A DNA stretch of 64,000 bases. It comes from Neobacillus cucumis (lineage in GTDB: Bacteria > Bacillota > Bacilli > Bacillales > Cytobacillaceae). A program made the position numbers and the translations under genes. Where the stretch lies: contig NZ_JAFBEX010000026.1 of assembly GCF_016908975.1 (NCBI RefSeq), positions 1 through 64,000 of the forward strand, written 5' to 3'. Below are positions 55,506 through 64,000 of the stretch, one piece after another. The notes beneath the pieces were generated by a model. That model was not told where the DNA came from. It searched no databases and saw nothing but the letters and a program-made list of their open reading frames with translations. Position 1 is the first letter of the stretch. Every line of letters starts with the position of its first letter.

Positions 55506-57258
55506 CTAATATCACATCCTGACCAAGGAGCTTTTGATCAAAGTTTCCAAATTGATTTTGATACACGGTAAAATAATAACCTTTTTTCTTTAGCAGCTCC
55601 TCGTGTTTTCCTTTTTCAATAATCCTGCCATGATCCATTACTAAAATGAAGTCAGCTTCTTTTACAGACGAAATCCGATGGGCAATAATAAAACAGGTTT
55701 TATTTTGTTGAGTCGATTTTAACGTGTTTTGAATCTTTAACTCTGTTTCCATATCGACACTCGATGTTGTATCATCAAGAATTAAGATCGAAGGATTCTT
55801 TAAAATGGCGCGGGCCAATGCAATCCGCTGTCTTTGACCACCGGAAAGTCCGACCCCACGCTCACCCACGATTGTGTCATATCCATCTTGAAGTTCCAAA
55901 ATAAAATGATGAGCCTCAGCCATTTTAGCAGCTGCCTGTACTAACCCAAGCGTGGCATTGGGATTTCCATAGGCGATATTTCCCTCAATCGTATCGGAAA
56001 ACAGAAAAATATCCTGCATCACCATAGCCATCTCTTGTCGCAACTTATAAAGATCCCACTCCTTTACATTGACACCATCGATTTTAACTTCTCCATGGGT
56101 CGCATCATAGAATCGGCTAAGCAGATTGACTAAGGTCGATTTTCCCGCACCAGTTGGACCAATGATTCCTATTGTCTGACCAGGTTTTGCTTTAAAACTG
56201 ATATCCTTAAGAACGGGTTTATCACCGTAACTAAAGTGGACACGCTCAAACTCAACCACACCTTTGAATTCTTCTAACTTCACAGTTTTGCCGTTATTGG
56301 TAATATTCGATTTTGTCTTCAGTAAATCTTCCACTTTTTCCGCTGAAGCAATAAAGCGCTGCACATCATTAATTAACCAGCCAGCCATGCGCATCGGATT
56401 ACTTAAAGTCCAAATTAAAGAGTTAAAGGTAACTAACTCCCCAAATGTTAAGGAACCTTTAATAACCATGATTCCGCCAATAAGGATCATAACCACTGTT
56501 AAAAAACCTGCCAGTGAATCCAGAATGGGCAAATATTTTTCCCAAACTCTCGCTGATAGTAAATTTTTTTCCTTAAAGGCTTCATTTTCAACATTAAGCT
56601 TTTCAATTTCATAATCTTCCTTTGCGAATGCTTTTACGACCCGATTACCCGAGATATTTTCCTGTACAACTGAGTTTAACCTAGCAAACTGATTTCTAAT
56701 TTCTGTAAATGTCGGGCGAACCGCAAAGGTTAATCGATAAGCAAAAAAACCAATAAAGGGAGCTACTGCTAATAAAGCTAACGCCAATGGGGGATGGATA
56801 TAAAACATAAATCCAAGTCCAAAAACTAAAAGCATGGCATTCTCAAATATCATATAGATGGACCAAGCAGTAAAATGACGAACAGCCTCAAGGTCACCAG
56901 TCATTCGAGCCATGAGATCTCCTGTTTTTGTTTGGTCATAAAAACTGAAGTCTAAGCGATGGAGCTGATCATATAAATCTTTTCTCATCTTATAAATGAC
57001 ATTTTGGGCTAATTTTTCAAACATCATTTGATATCCGTAACGAACAACTGTCCTAATAAATGTGAAGCCAATCATCACGATTAGGAATTTCCATAATAGG
57101 TTGTCTTGATGTCCATAAATAACCTTATCGACAATCTTGCCAGCCAAATAAGGATTGATCATATTTAAGGCTGAAACCACTAATGCTAGGGTCAGACCCA
57201 TGATTAATCTAGTCCGGTAGGTTCGAATATAGCTCCAAGCCCAACGTAAGCTGTGCAT
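55495..57258 (-). CDS. Heterodimeric ABC exporter, degenerate-site subunit
   Basis: A 587-aa half transporter with six membrane helices and an ATPase domain: Walker A GPTGAGKST (near 378), canonical signature LSGGQRQR, Walker B SILILDDTTSS where Asp replaces the catalytic Glu, H-loop IAHRIS. The Glu-to-Asp change marks the non-catalytic half of a heterodimer. ATG at 57258 with GGAGGGAGGCAGGAGAG before it; the frame is open to 57348. First gene of the pair. Confidence 0.92.
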   Translation of the reverse strand: MHSLRWAWSYIRTYRTRLIMGLTLALVVSALNMINPYLAGKIVDKVIYGHQDNLLWKFLIVMIGFTFIRTVVRYGYQMMFEKLAQNVIYKMRKDLYDQLHRLDFSFYDQTKTGDLMARMTGDLEAVRHFTAWSIYMIFENAMLLVFGLGFMFYIHPPLALALLAVAPFIGFFAYRLTFAVRPTFTEIRNQFARLNSVVQENISGNRVVKAFAKEDYEIEKLNVENEAFKEKNLLSARVWEKYLPILDSLAGFLTVVMILIGGIMVIKGSLTFGELVTFNSLIWTLSNPMRMAGWLINDVQRFIASAEKVEDLLKTKSNITNNGKTVKLEEFKGVVEFERVHFSYGDKPVLKDISFKAKPGQTIGIIGPTGAGKSTLVNLLSRFYDATHGEVKIDGVNVKEWDLYKLRQEMAMVMQDIFLFSDTIEGNIAYGNPNATLGLVQAAAKMAEAHHFILELQDGYDTIVGERGVGLSGGQRQRIALARAILKNPSILILDDTTSSVDMETELKIQNTLKSTQQNKTCFIIAHRISSVKEADFILVMDHGRIIEKGKHEELLKKKGYYFTVYQNQFGNFDQKLLGQDVILVGA

Positions 57259-57362
57259 ACTCTCCTGCCTCCCTCCTATGCACCTAAGATTAGGGTGCGT
57301 ATTTTTCGATTTTCGAAATATCGGGTATAAAGAATTCAAGTTATCCAAAGAGTAATAATCTA

Positions 57363-58502
57363 CTAATTTGAAAATAAATCCAGATTCACAAAATCAGCCA
57401 TCGCTTTTGCTCCCTGTTTACTTGGATGCAAATGGTCACCTGAATCATAGGCCGGTAAAAGTTCTCTCGTTTTTTTAGGATTTTGTACTGCCTCATCAAA
57501 ATCGATCACCCCATCAAATTTTCCGGACGTTCTAATCCAATGGTTGACTGCCTGTCGTTTTTCTTCCTCATGTGAAGTAATCCCGTTATAGCCATCAAAC
57601 GGCATAATGGTGGCACCATATATCTTCATCTTTTTTTCATGAGCCCATTCTGCGTAGCTTTGTAATCCTTTGATGATTTCTTCGGCTTGAACCGGCTTTG
57701 AAATAGGATGTGATCCGCAAGAATGAATAATGTCATTTACACCATGCAAAACAACAATATATTTAACACCTGTTTGCAGCAGGACATCTCTCTGAAATCG
57801 TTGGATTCCAGACGAACCATAATGGAAAGTAGCAGGGCTATCATTTAATACCTTGTTTCCGCCAATCGCCTGCCGTAGTACTCCCATATTCTTTCCTTCT
57901 TTTAAGAATCGTTCTGCAAGGTAGTCCGGCCAATCCATTGCGGTAATGGAATCACCAAATGTGACAACAGCGGAGTATTCCTCACTTGTTAAAACATCTA
58001 TACCTGTTAATAACGGTAATGCCGATTGAATGCCCTTTTCCCTTCTTATCTGATCGATCGGAAAGATATTTGAATTTACATAATCCCCTCCTACAGAGAA
58101 ATAGCACTCACTGTTTCCTAGATAAGCGGTTGTAATCGAAGTTTCTTCTGAAAAAAAGAGGCTAATAGAAATAAAGCTTAAATTTGCTGTTTCTAACTCT
58201 ATTTCATCACTCCAAACCACTTCCTGTTCAGCCTGGATTATAGTTGAAGCTTTCCCATTAAACGTAACCATACGATTTGTGCCCTCTATAATATCACTAT
58301 CATTCTCAGACAGGGCAACCGTGACCCCTGATAGAAATACTGGTTGATGACCAAATCGATTTGAGAATTTTAACCTTATTTTTGTTCCACCTATTGAAAG
58401 TCTTATTTTGGCTCTAATCGTTTGTTTGTCCAAGTAAAGCGGTGCATCAGTAAAGTCAACAGGGCTAACACTCCAAGAACCCACCCATTTATGTGTATCC
58501 AT
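57363..58502 (-). CDS. SGNH/GDSL family esterase
   Basis: A 379-aa SGNH hydrolase. An N-terminal beta-sandwich (about 1-165) precedes the catalytic domain: block I VTFGDSIT (Ser near 188), block II Gly in AIGGNK, block III Asn in HGVNDI, block V SGDHLHPS with Asp and His (near 355). It probably deacetylates a carbohydrate or cleaves another ester in the cytosol, as no signal peptide is present. ATG at 58502 has GGAGGAAAGCG. It follows the sugar ABC genes and could share their transcript. Confidence 0.88.
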   Translation of the reverse strand: MDTHKWVGSWSVSPVDFTDAPLYLDKQTIRAKIRLSIGGTKIRLKFSNRFGHQPVFLSGVTVALSENDSDIIEGTNRMVTFNGKASTIIQAEQEVVWSDEIELETANLSFISISLFFSEETSITTAYLGNSECYFSVGGDYVNSNIFPIDQIRREKGIQSALPLLTGIDVLTSEEYSAVVTFGDSITAMDWPDYLAERFLKEGKNMGVLRQAIGGNKVLNDSPATFHYGSSGIQRFQRDVLLQTGVKYIVVLHGVNDIIHSCGSHPISKPVQAEEIIKGLQSYAEWAHEKKMKIYGATIMPFDGYNGITSHEEEKRQAVNHWIRTSGKFDGVIDFDEAVQNPKKTRELLPAYDSGDHLHPSKQGAKAMADFVNLDLFSN

Positions 58503-58558
58503 TACGCTTTCCTCCATTATTATTCCATCGCTGCATCCTTCTATTTCACCTTCAGGGA

Positions 58559-58593
58559 AAAGGGTACTTGTTTTAGACTTAAACAAGTACCCT
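58559..58593 (-). terminator. Hairpin between sugar-binding protein and esterase genes
   Basis: AGGGTACTTGTTT pairs with AAACAAGTACCCT, followed on the minus strand by TTTTCCC. The weak T-run suggests partial termination before the esterase. Confidence 0.7.
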
Positions 58594-58600
58594 CTATTTA

Positions 58601-59869
58601 TTATTTCAAGTTATAATCCTTACGAATTTGATCAGCAAATTTCTTTAATTCTTTAGCAGGATCTAAGTTTTTAAGATTAATATTGTCAGTTACTGGTGTT
58701 AGCTTCGTATAAATCTCAGCATATTGAGGAATGTACGGTGCGTTCATAACCGTTTTTCCATCTTGTAATAAAGTTGATAATGACTTTGCATTTTCTGGAG
58801 CATTAGCCATTGTCGTAATCTGGTCTGCATCTCGTTTTACTGCTGGAACGGCTGAGATAATCTTAGCTTGGATATCTTGACCCTTACCTGTTGTTAAGAA
58901 TTGTAATAATTTATAAGCTTCTTCTGGATGCTTCGTACTCTTACCGATACCGATAGGAAGGTAGGCAGCAGCGGAAATGTTACCTGCTTTACCTGCTGGA
59001 ACCGGTACAATATCCCACTTAAATTTCACGTTTTTCGCATAATCTGCCCAATCCCATGGACCTGTCATCTTCATCGCAGCTTTACCAGTCATGAATAGGT
59101 TGGTCATACCTTGTGATTGAGCAGTTGTTGGCTGGACATGATACTTGTTAATTAAATCACGGGCGAACTTAACGGCTTCAATTGATTCAGGTGAATCGAT
59201 AATAACTTTTTTACCATCTTGGCTTACTAGACCGCCGCCATTCGAGGTTAATAATTGATCTAAATAGAAGTTTTCAATACCGAATTGAACGGTTTTGCCA
59301 TTTTCCACTTTCGTTAACTTCTTTGCAGCATCTAGGAAATCATCCCAAGTCCAATTATCTTTTGGATATGGTACACCTGCTGCATCAAACATGTCTTTGT
59401 TATATCCAATCATCGTTGTAGAGGCATCACGAATTAACGCGTATTGTTTTCCATCTACTTGTCCTAATTTAAGAACGTTAGGCATATACTCGTCTTTATT
59501 AATCTTTTTGTCAGATAAATCCATTAAAACACCTTTAGAAACAAATTGACCCATAGCAGAAGGCTGTAACCAAACTAAGTCAGGCTGATCTCCGCCGGCA
59601 GACATGGTTAAGAATTTATCATTATACTTATCATATGGTGCAAAAACTGGATCTACCTTAATTCCTGGGTTTTCTTTTTCAAACTCTTTGAAGATTTGAC
59701 CTTCAAGCTTTGTTCCTTCAGGGTTATTGTTCCATGTTAAAATTCGAAGGGTTACATCTTTGGAATTACCACTTGCGGATTCAGATTTGGAACCTGAACA
59801 TCCAGTTAAAAACACAGATAGTACAAAAACAAGAGATAATAAAATACCTAATCCTTTTTTCTTGCTCAT
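58601..59869 (-). CDS. Sugar ABC transporter substrate-binding lipoprotein
   Basis: A 422-aa family 1 extracellular solute-binding protein. Lipobox LTGC (Cys near 24) after a hydrophobic signal, then a Ser-rich linker and the MalE-like fold (VTLRILTWNNNPEGTK; KAAMKMTGPWDWADY near 222; YLPIGIGKSTKHPEEAYKLLQFL near 255). It is last among the three transporter genes. Given the divergent alpha-galactosidase, raffinose- or melibiose-type alpha-galactosides are likely ligands. Confidence 0.92.
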   Translation of the reverse strand: MSKKKGLGILLSLVFVLSVFLTGCSGSKSESASGNSKDVTLRILTWNNNPEGTKLEGQIFKEFEKENPGIKVDPVFAPYDKYNDKFLTMSAGGDQPDLVWLQPSAMGQFVSKGVLMDLSDKKINKDEYMPNVLKLGQVDGKQYALIRDASTTMIGYNKDMFDAAGVPYPKDNWTWDDFLDAAKKLTKVENGKTVQFGIENFYLDQLLTSNGGGLVSQDGKKVIIDSPESIEAVKFARDLINKYHVQPTTAQSQGMTNLFMTGKAAMKMTGPWDWADYAKNVKFKWDIVPVPAGKAGNISAAAYLPIGIGKSTKHPEEAYKLLQFLTTGKGQDIQAKIISAVPAVKRDADQITTMANAPENAKSLSTLLQDGKTVMNAPYIPQYAEIYTKLTPVTDNINLKNLDPAKELKKFADQIRKDYNLK

Positions 59870-59883
59870 TGTGTTTGTTACCC

Positions 59884-59952
59884 CCTAGGTAAAATTAAAA
59901 TATAAATGACAGGATAAATGAGATGGTGCTATTTCATTTACCCTAGGTAAAA
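59884..59952. repeat. Paired CCTAGGTAAA dyads before the binding-protein gene
   Basis: TTACCCCCTAGGTAAAAT (59891 region) and TTTACCCTAGGTAAAACC (59937 region) are direct copies, and each is a dyad around CTAGG. On the minus strand the first copy supplies the CCTAGGGGGTAAC ribosome-binding region of the binding-protein gene. Possibly RNA processing or stability elements. Confidence 0.5.
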
Positions 59953-59968
59953 CCTTTAAGAATATCGT

Positions 59969-60853
59969 TTAGCCCTTACCACCTGTAGTAGCAATACCTT
60001 GAATAAAGTATTTTTGACCCACAAAGAATAGGATAATTAAAGGTAAAATAATCAGTACACTCGCGGCCATCATCGGTCCCCATGATATGATTAAGGCGCC
60101 TTTAAATTGTAAAATTCCTAAAGCGAGCGTATACATAGAATCATCATTTAGATAAACCAATGGTCCGAGGAAATCATTCCAGGTCCACATAAAGCTTAGT
60201 AAAGCAACCGTTATAACAGCCGGAACGGATAATGGCAAAATAATTCTCCAAAAGATGCCAAACGTTCCGCAGCCATCTAAAAAGGCAGATTCCTCAAGTT
60301 CTTTCGGTATGGTTTTAAAGAACTGACGGAGCATAAAGATGAAGTATGCGTTTCCAAAAAAAGCTGGAACAATTAACGGTAAGAATGTGTTCACCCATCC
60401 AAGTTTAGAGAAAATCATATAAACTGGAATCATCGTTACTTGCGGTGGCAGCATCATCGTGGCAAGTAGTAATACAAACCATGCATTCCTGCCTTTTGCC
60501 TTAATACGCGCAAACCCATAGGCTACGATCGTAGAAGAAAGGACAGTTCCGAGAACGGTTAATAGGGTAACCACGATGGAATTCCAATAATACTTTCCGA
60601 AATTAACCATTGTAAAAACATCATGATAGTTTGAGAACTTCCAAGTTTTCGGTATAATCGTTGGCGGGAAACTTAACGCTTCACTCTCTGGCTTTAGCGA
60701 TGTTCCGAGTAACCATAAAAACGGAAAGATAAATACAATCGATAAACCAATTAACAGAGCATAAGTGACAATCCTTTCAATGATTCTTCCTTTTCGAATA
60801 CTTCGCTCTTTTAATTTTACGTTAGGTTTTACTTTTGCTTCAGCAAGTTGCAT
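59969..60853 (-). CDS. Sugar ABC transporter permease (MalG-like)
   Basis: A 294-aa permease with six hydrophobic segments. The EAA loop is KELEESAFLDGCGTFGIFWRIILPLS (near 190-215), as in carbohydrate uptake family 1 permeases. ATG at 60853 with GGAGGGAGGAATAAGG; the frame extends to 60874, overlapping the other permease. It pairs with the MalF-like protein. No dedicated ATPase gene is in the operon, so a shared MsmK/MsmX-type ATPase is expected. Confidence 0.92.
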   Translation of the reverse strand: MQLAEAKVKPNVKLKERSIRKGRIIERIVTYALLIGLSIVFIFPFLWLLGTSLKPESEALSFPPTIIPKTWKFSNYHDVFTMVNFGKYYWNSIVVTLLTVLGTVLSSTIVAYGFARIKAKGRNAWFVLLLATMMLPPQVTMIPVYMIFSKLGWVNTFLPLIVPAFFGNAYFIFMLRQFFKTIPKELEESAFLDGCGTFGIFWRIILPLSVPAVITVALLSFMWTWNDFLGPLVYLNDDSMYTLALGILQFKGALIISWGPMMAASVLIILPLIILFFVGQKYFIQGIATTGGKG

Positions 60854-60873
60854 CCTTATTCCTCCCTCCTCCA

Positions 60874-61758
60874 TTACTCATCGAATTCGTAATAAACTTT
60901 CTTACCAAACACTTTAAATTGAATAACCGTGAAGATTAAGATAATGATGAATAAAATCCATGCAAGTGCCGAAGCATAACCCATCTTAAAGAATTTAAAG
61001 GCATCTTGATAGAGATAAAATACATAGAATAGAGATTTATAGTTAGGCCCGCCATTCCCGCTGCTGACAACATATGCTTGGGTGAATACCTGAAAAGAAC
61101 CGATAAGGCCCATAATTAAATTAAAGAAGATAACGTTTGAAGTCATTGGGACTGTGACATTCCAGAACTTTCTAAGTTTCCCTGCACCATCTAATTCGGC
61201 AGCTTCATATAGGGTTACCGGTACACTTTGTAAACCAGCCAAGTAAATAACCATGCCGCCGCCAGCACCCCAGAGACTCATAATAATTAAAGATGGTTTT
61301 ACCATCGATTCACTTAATAACCAGTTTGAAGTTGGCAAATGGAAAAATGATAGAATCGCATTTGCAATACCGAAATCCGGCTGGAAAATTAAAATCCACA
61401 AAAGGGAACTAGCCACGGTTGGTACCAAGGATGGCAGGTAAAAGATGGTTCTAAAAACACCCATAAATTTCACCTTTGTATTTAATAATACGGCTAGCAA
61501 ATAGCCAACGACCAATCCAAGCGGTACACCAATAACGGTATAAAATAACGTATTCCATAAGGATTGCCAAAATAAAGGGTCTTCTGTAAAGATCTTCTTA
61601 TAGTTTTCGATTCCTACCCAATTAGCTGTTCCAAGTCCTGAATAATCAGTGAAGGACATGTATAAAGAGTAGAGCATTGGACCAGCAGTAAAAACAAAAA
61701 AGCCAATTAACCACGGTAATATGAACATATAGAATAGGAATGTTTTTGATTTGTTCAT
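60874..61758 (-). CDS. Sugar ABC transporter permease (MalF-like)
   Basis: A 294-aa permease with six hydrophobic segments. EAA loop TLYEAAELDGAGKLRKFWNVTVPM (near 196-219). ATG at 61758 with GGGGGAGGAAG upstream gives the usual N-terminus (MNKSKTFLFYMFILPW); the frame runs on to 61836. First gene of the transporter operon, divergent from the alpha-galactosidase over an AT-rich 620-bp gap. Confidence 0.92.
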   Translation of the reverse strand: MNKSKTFLFYMFILPWLIGFFVFTAGPMLYSLYMSFTDYSGLGTANWVGIENYKKIFTEDPLFWQSLWNTLFYTVIGVPLGLVVGYLLAVLLNTKVKFMGVFRTIFYLPSLVPTVASSLLWILIFQPDFGIANAILSFFHLPTSNWLLSESMVKPSLIIMSLWGAGGGMVIYLAGLQSVPVTLYEAAELDGAGKLRKFWNVTVPMTSNVIFFNLIMGLIGSFQVFTQAYVVSSGNGGPNYKSLFYVFYLYQDAFKFFKMGYASALAWILFIIILIFTVIQFKVFGKKVYYEFDE

Positions 61759-61836
61759 CTTCCTCCCCCGCTTTCCTGGGTTTCCCCTGTTTTTCAAAAA
61801 ACAACAGTAAAACATTAAATATGTAACCCTTTTCAT

Positions 61837-62380
61837 TTTTGATAAAAAATCAGTTATTCCTCCTCTATAAAATTAGTAGGTTTTCATTATGGTTGTAATA
61901 GAAAAAGAGCTATTAGCAACTTAATAGAGTATAAAAATAAAAGAGTAATTTTACTTTAAAACCTTTCTAGCTTTTATTTTATATTAACTCCATTTTTACC
62001 TTTATGCAATTACTTTTTAAGTTATTTTTAAATTAAAATTAACTTTTTTTACTTTAAATAAATTTAAAAATAACTTTATGGTTTTATTATATACTCATTT
62101 TTAATTAAATGTCTATACTTTTAAAATTAATTATATTAGATTTATCCTTTCTTATATTTAACGATCTTTGGTTAACTTTTACCCATGAATGCCTACTAAC
62201 ATTTGGCCGAATCTATATTAAATAAGAAAACGGTAATTAAAATAAACATTAAAGTTACTAATTAATAATTTTACTTTAACGATTACTTTATAAATTAAAG
62301 AAATATATTGTATTGGATAAATTAAATTGTTACAATTTAAACTAACAAATAATATTTTATTAAATAAGAGGTGAGAAATA
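61837..62380. promoter_or_regulatory. AT-rich divergent control region with TTTTACTTTAA repeats
   Basis: Very AT-rich and non-coding. TTTTACTTTAA occurs at 61949, 62047 and 62269 on the plus strand. The repeats are candidate operators for the divergent transporter and alpha-galactosidase genes. No regulator gene and no perfect cre were found within the window. Individual promoters cannot be chosen with confidence because -10-like sequences abound. Confidence 0.45.
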
Positions 62381-64000
62381 TTGACCATTAAAGTGAACCA
62401 ACCAACACAGGAGTTTCATTTATTTAACAATCAAGTAAGTTACATATTTAGAGTCTTAGAGAAGAGTAATCAACTAGAACATTTGTATTATGGCAAACGA
62501 ATCAAACACCGAACCTCATTTAAGCATTTAATAGAACGAGAGGTTCGTCCTTCCTGTAATATGTTTGAAGGTGATCATACATCATCACTTGAGCATATCA
62601 AACAAGAATATCCGAGCTTTGGTACCACAGATTACCGTTATCCCGCTCACATGGTAACGAATAACATTGGCAGTCAAATTACCAATTATCAGTATCAAAC
62701 CTATCGAATGATTCCTGGTAAACCTTCTATTAGTAACCTGCCGGCAACTTATGTGGAAGATAACGAAGAAGCTGAAACATTAGAAATTACTTTAGTTGAT
62801 GAAGTATTACACAGTAAATTAATTTTAAGTTATACCATCTATACGAATCGAAATGTGATTTGCCGAAACGCTAAATTTATCAACGAAGGACTAGAGGCTT
62901 TCTATCTTACAAACACGATGAGTACAAGTGTGGATTTTCCTGATGATCAATTTGAAATGCTCCATCTTACCGGGGCATGGGCTCGTGAAGCACACGTTGA
63001 GGTACAGAGGTTAACTAAAGGAATTCAATCCATCTATAGTGCGAGAGGGGCAAGCAGCCATGCTCATAATCCCTTTTTAGCCTTAAAGAGATTCGATACG
63101 ACCGAACATACTGGAGAAGTATATGGCTTCAGCCTTGTTTATAGCGGAAATTTCTTTGGACAGGTTGAGGTTGATACCTATAGTGTCACCCGCGTCATGA
63201 TGGGAATTAACCCCTTCCAATTTAAATGGAAATTAAACCCGACTGAATCCTTTCAAACACCAGAATGTGTGATGGTGTATTCAAATGAAGGATTAAACGG
63301 AATGAGTCAAACCTATCATGATCTATATCGAACACGTTTAGCAAGAGGGTTTTGGCGTGATAAGGAACGTCCAATTCTAATTAACAACTGGGAAGCTACT
63401 TATTTTAACTTTAATGAAGAAAAGATTTTATCGATTGCCAAAACAGCGAAAGAATTAGGAATTGAATTATTTGTCCTCGATGATGGCTGGTTTGGTGAAA
63501 GACACGATGATACGAGTTCATTAGGTGACTGGTTCGAAAACAAAGAAAAATTACCGAACGGGATCCAAGGATTATCCGAAAAAGTCGAGGCTCTGGGGAT
63601 GAAGTTTGGACTTTGGTTCGAGCCGGAAATGGTTTGTAAAGATACAAAATTGTTTAAAGAACACCCGGATTGGATTATTGCAACACCAAACCGCCGTCCT
63701 TCCCATGGGCGAAATCAATTTATATTAGACTTTTCTCGCGAAGAAGTCGTCGATCATATCTTTTCTTCAATGGATCATATCTTAGAAAAGTCAAAAATAT
63801 CTTATATCAAATGGGATATGAACCGATATATGACGGAACCCTATTCCCTGGGTTTAGCAATCGACCAGCAAGGAGAGCTTGCCCATCGCTATATATTAGG
63901 TGTGTACAAGCTTTATGAAAGATTAATAGAGAAATATCCTGAAATACTCTTTGAGTCATGTGCTGGTGGAGGTGCCCGCTTAGATCCCGGCTTACTTTAC
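62381..64000 (+). CDS. Alpha-galactosidase, GH36 (partial, 5' end)
   Basis: 540 codons are visible and the frame runs off the window. TTG at 62381 follows GAGGTGAG at 6 nt. GH36 features: N-terminal beta-supersandwich, LINNWEATYFNF (near 329), FVLDDGWFG (near 366), GLWFEPEMV (near 410) and the nucleophile Asp in YIKWDMNRY (near 475). FESCAGGGARLDPG close to the edge carries the acid/base region. It removes alpha-1,6-galactose from raffinose-family sugars or melibiose. It is cytosolic (no signal) and divergent from the matching ABC importer. Confidence 0.94.
   Translation, partial: MTIKVNQPTQEFHLFNNQVSYIFRVLEKSNQLEHLYYGKRIKHRTSFKHLIEREVRPSCNMFEGDHTSSLEHIKQEYPSFGTTDYRYPAHMVTNNIGSQITNYQYQTYRMIPGKPSISNLPATYVEDNEEAETLEITLVDEVLHSKLILSYTIYTNRNVICRNAKFINEGLEAFYLTNTMSTSVDFPDDQFEMLHLTGAWAREAHVEVQRLTKGIQSIYSARGASSHAHNPFLALKRFDTTEHTGEVYGFSLVYSGNFFGQVEVDTYSVTRVMMGINPFQFKWKLNPTESFQTPECVMVYSNEGLNGMSQTYHDLYRTRLARGFWRDKERPILINNWEATYFNFNEEKILSIAKTAKELGIELFVLDDGWFGERHDDTSSLGDWFENKEKLPNGIQGLSEKVEALGMKFGLWFEPEMVCKDTKLFKEHPDWIIATPNRRPSHGRNQFILDFSREEVVDHIFSSMDHILEKSKISYIKWDMNRYMTEPYSLGLAIDQQGELAHRYILGVYKLYERLIEKYPEILFESCAGGGARLDPGLLY

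Noticed and set aside
63411-63918. Open frames on both strands inside the GH36 gene
   Set aside because: The continuous GH36 frame with its catalytic motifs explains the coding signal; the others are shadows.

Overview
The window looks like a chromosomal stretch of a low-GC, endospore-forming Bacillaceae (Bacillus or Neobacillus-like; the genus is an inference). Support comes from strong GGAGG ribosome sites with many TTG/GTG starts, the first bases of a Bacillus-type 16S rRNA gene, a YjcZ-type small protein, a SleB/CwlJ-like cortex hydrolase, Dps, BdbC/BdbD, and LicR/cre-type sugar control.

Layout. 1-440: 5' end of a 16S rRNA gene (minus strand) with tandem promoters. 580-5739: MgtC-like protein, tRNA-Ala, DUF485 plus acetate-type symporter pair, DEAD-box helicase, YdeN-like hydrolase. 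6085-18764: an accessory metabolic cluster, all on the minus strand: acyl-CoA ligase, alpha/beta hydrolase, a divergent KAS III-like enzyme, a 59-aa protein, a complete Liv-type ABC importer, a 1081-aa MalT/SARP-like regulator and an SDR. Two of its promoters carry the same heptamer direct repeat at 11-bp spacing, which fits control by the linked BTAD regulator. 18924-24060: small Cys protein, GGDEF-EAL protein, thrB and hom. 24486-27318: gabD and gabT. 27568-33164: cortex-hydrolase-like protein, Dps, a lipoprotein, an AarF/UbiB kinase gene broken by an in-frame TGA, an AbrB-like regulator, a YjcZ-like peptide and several mobile or repeat elements.

33245-47345 is a tandemly amplified cellobiose/lichenan PTS region: licR with an orphan EIIB, then four LicR-controlled units (licBCAH, licBCAH, licBCA, and licB plus a GH1 phospho-beta-glucosidase). 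Each unit has the same operator, a cre-like site, and a -10 placed exactly 33 bp from the operator. The copies are mosaic, pointing to recombination or gene conversion. 47703-58502: small CPLC protein, BdbC/BdbD, a sugar-efflux-type MFS, a second GH1, an aldo/keto reductase, a heterodimeric ABC exporter and a GDSL esterase. 58601-64000: a MalEFG-type sugar importer divergent from a GH36 alpha-galactosidase that runs off the end.

Non-coding structure is rich: two ~185-bp arrays of four CGGA palindromes with matching spacing (52-61-51 and, inverted, 52-62-51), a 21-bp-phased AACAAA array, a 192-bp MITE with 9-bp target duplication nested in another repeat, and two hairpin repeats that each begin at a stop codon. 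The best candidate for an undescribed system is the SARP-like-regulated Liv importer/KAS III-like/CoA-ligase cluster at 6-19 kb.
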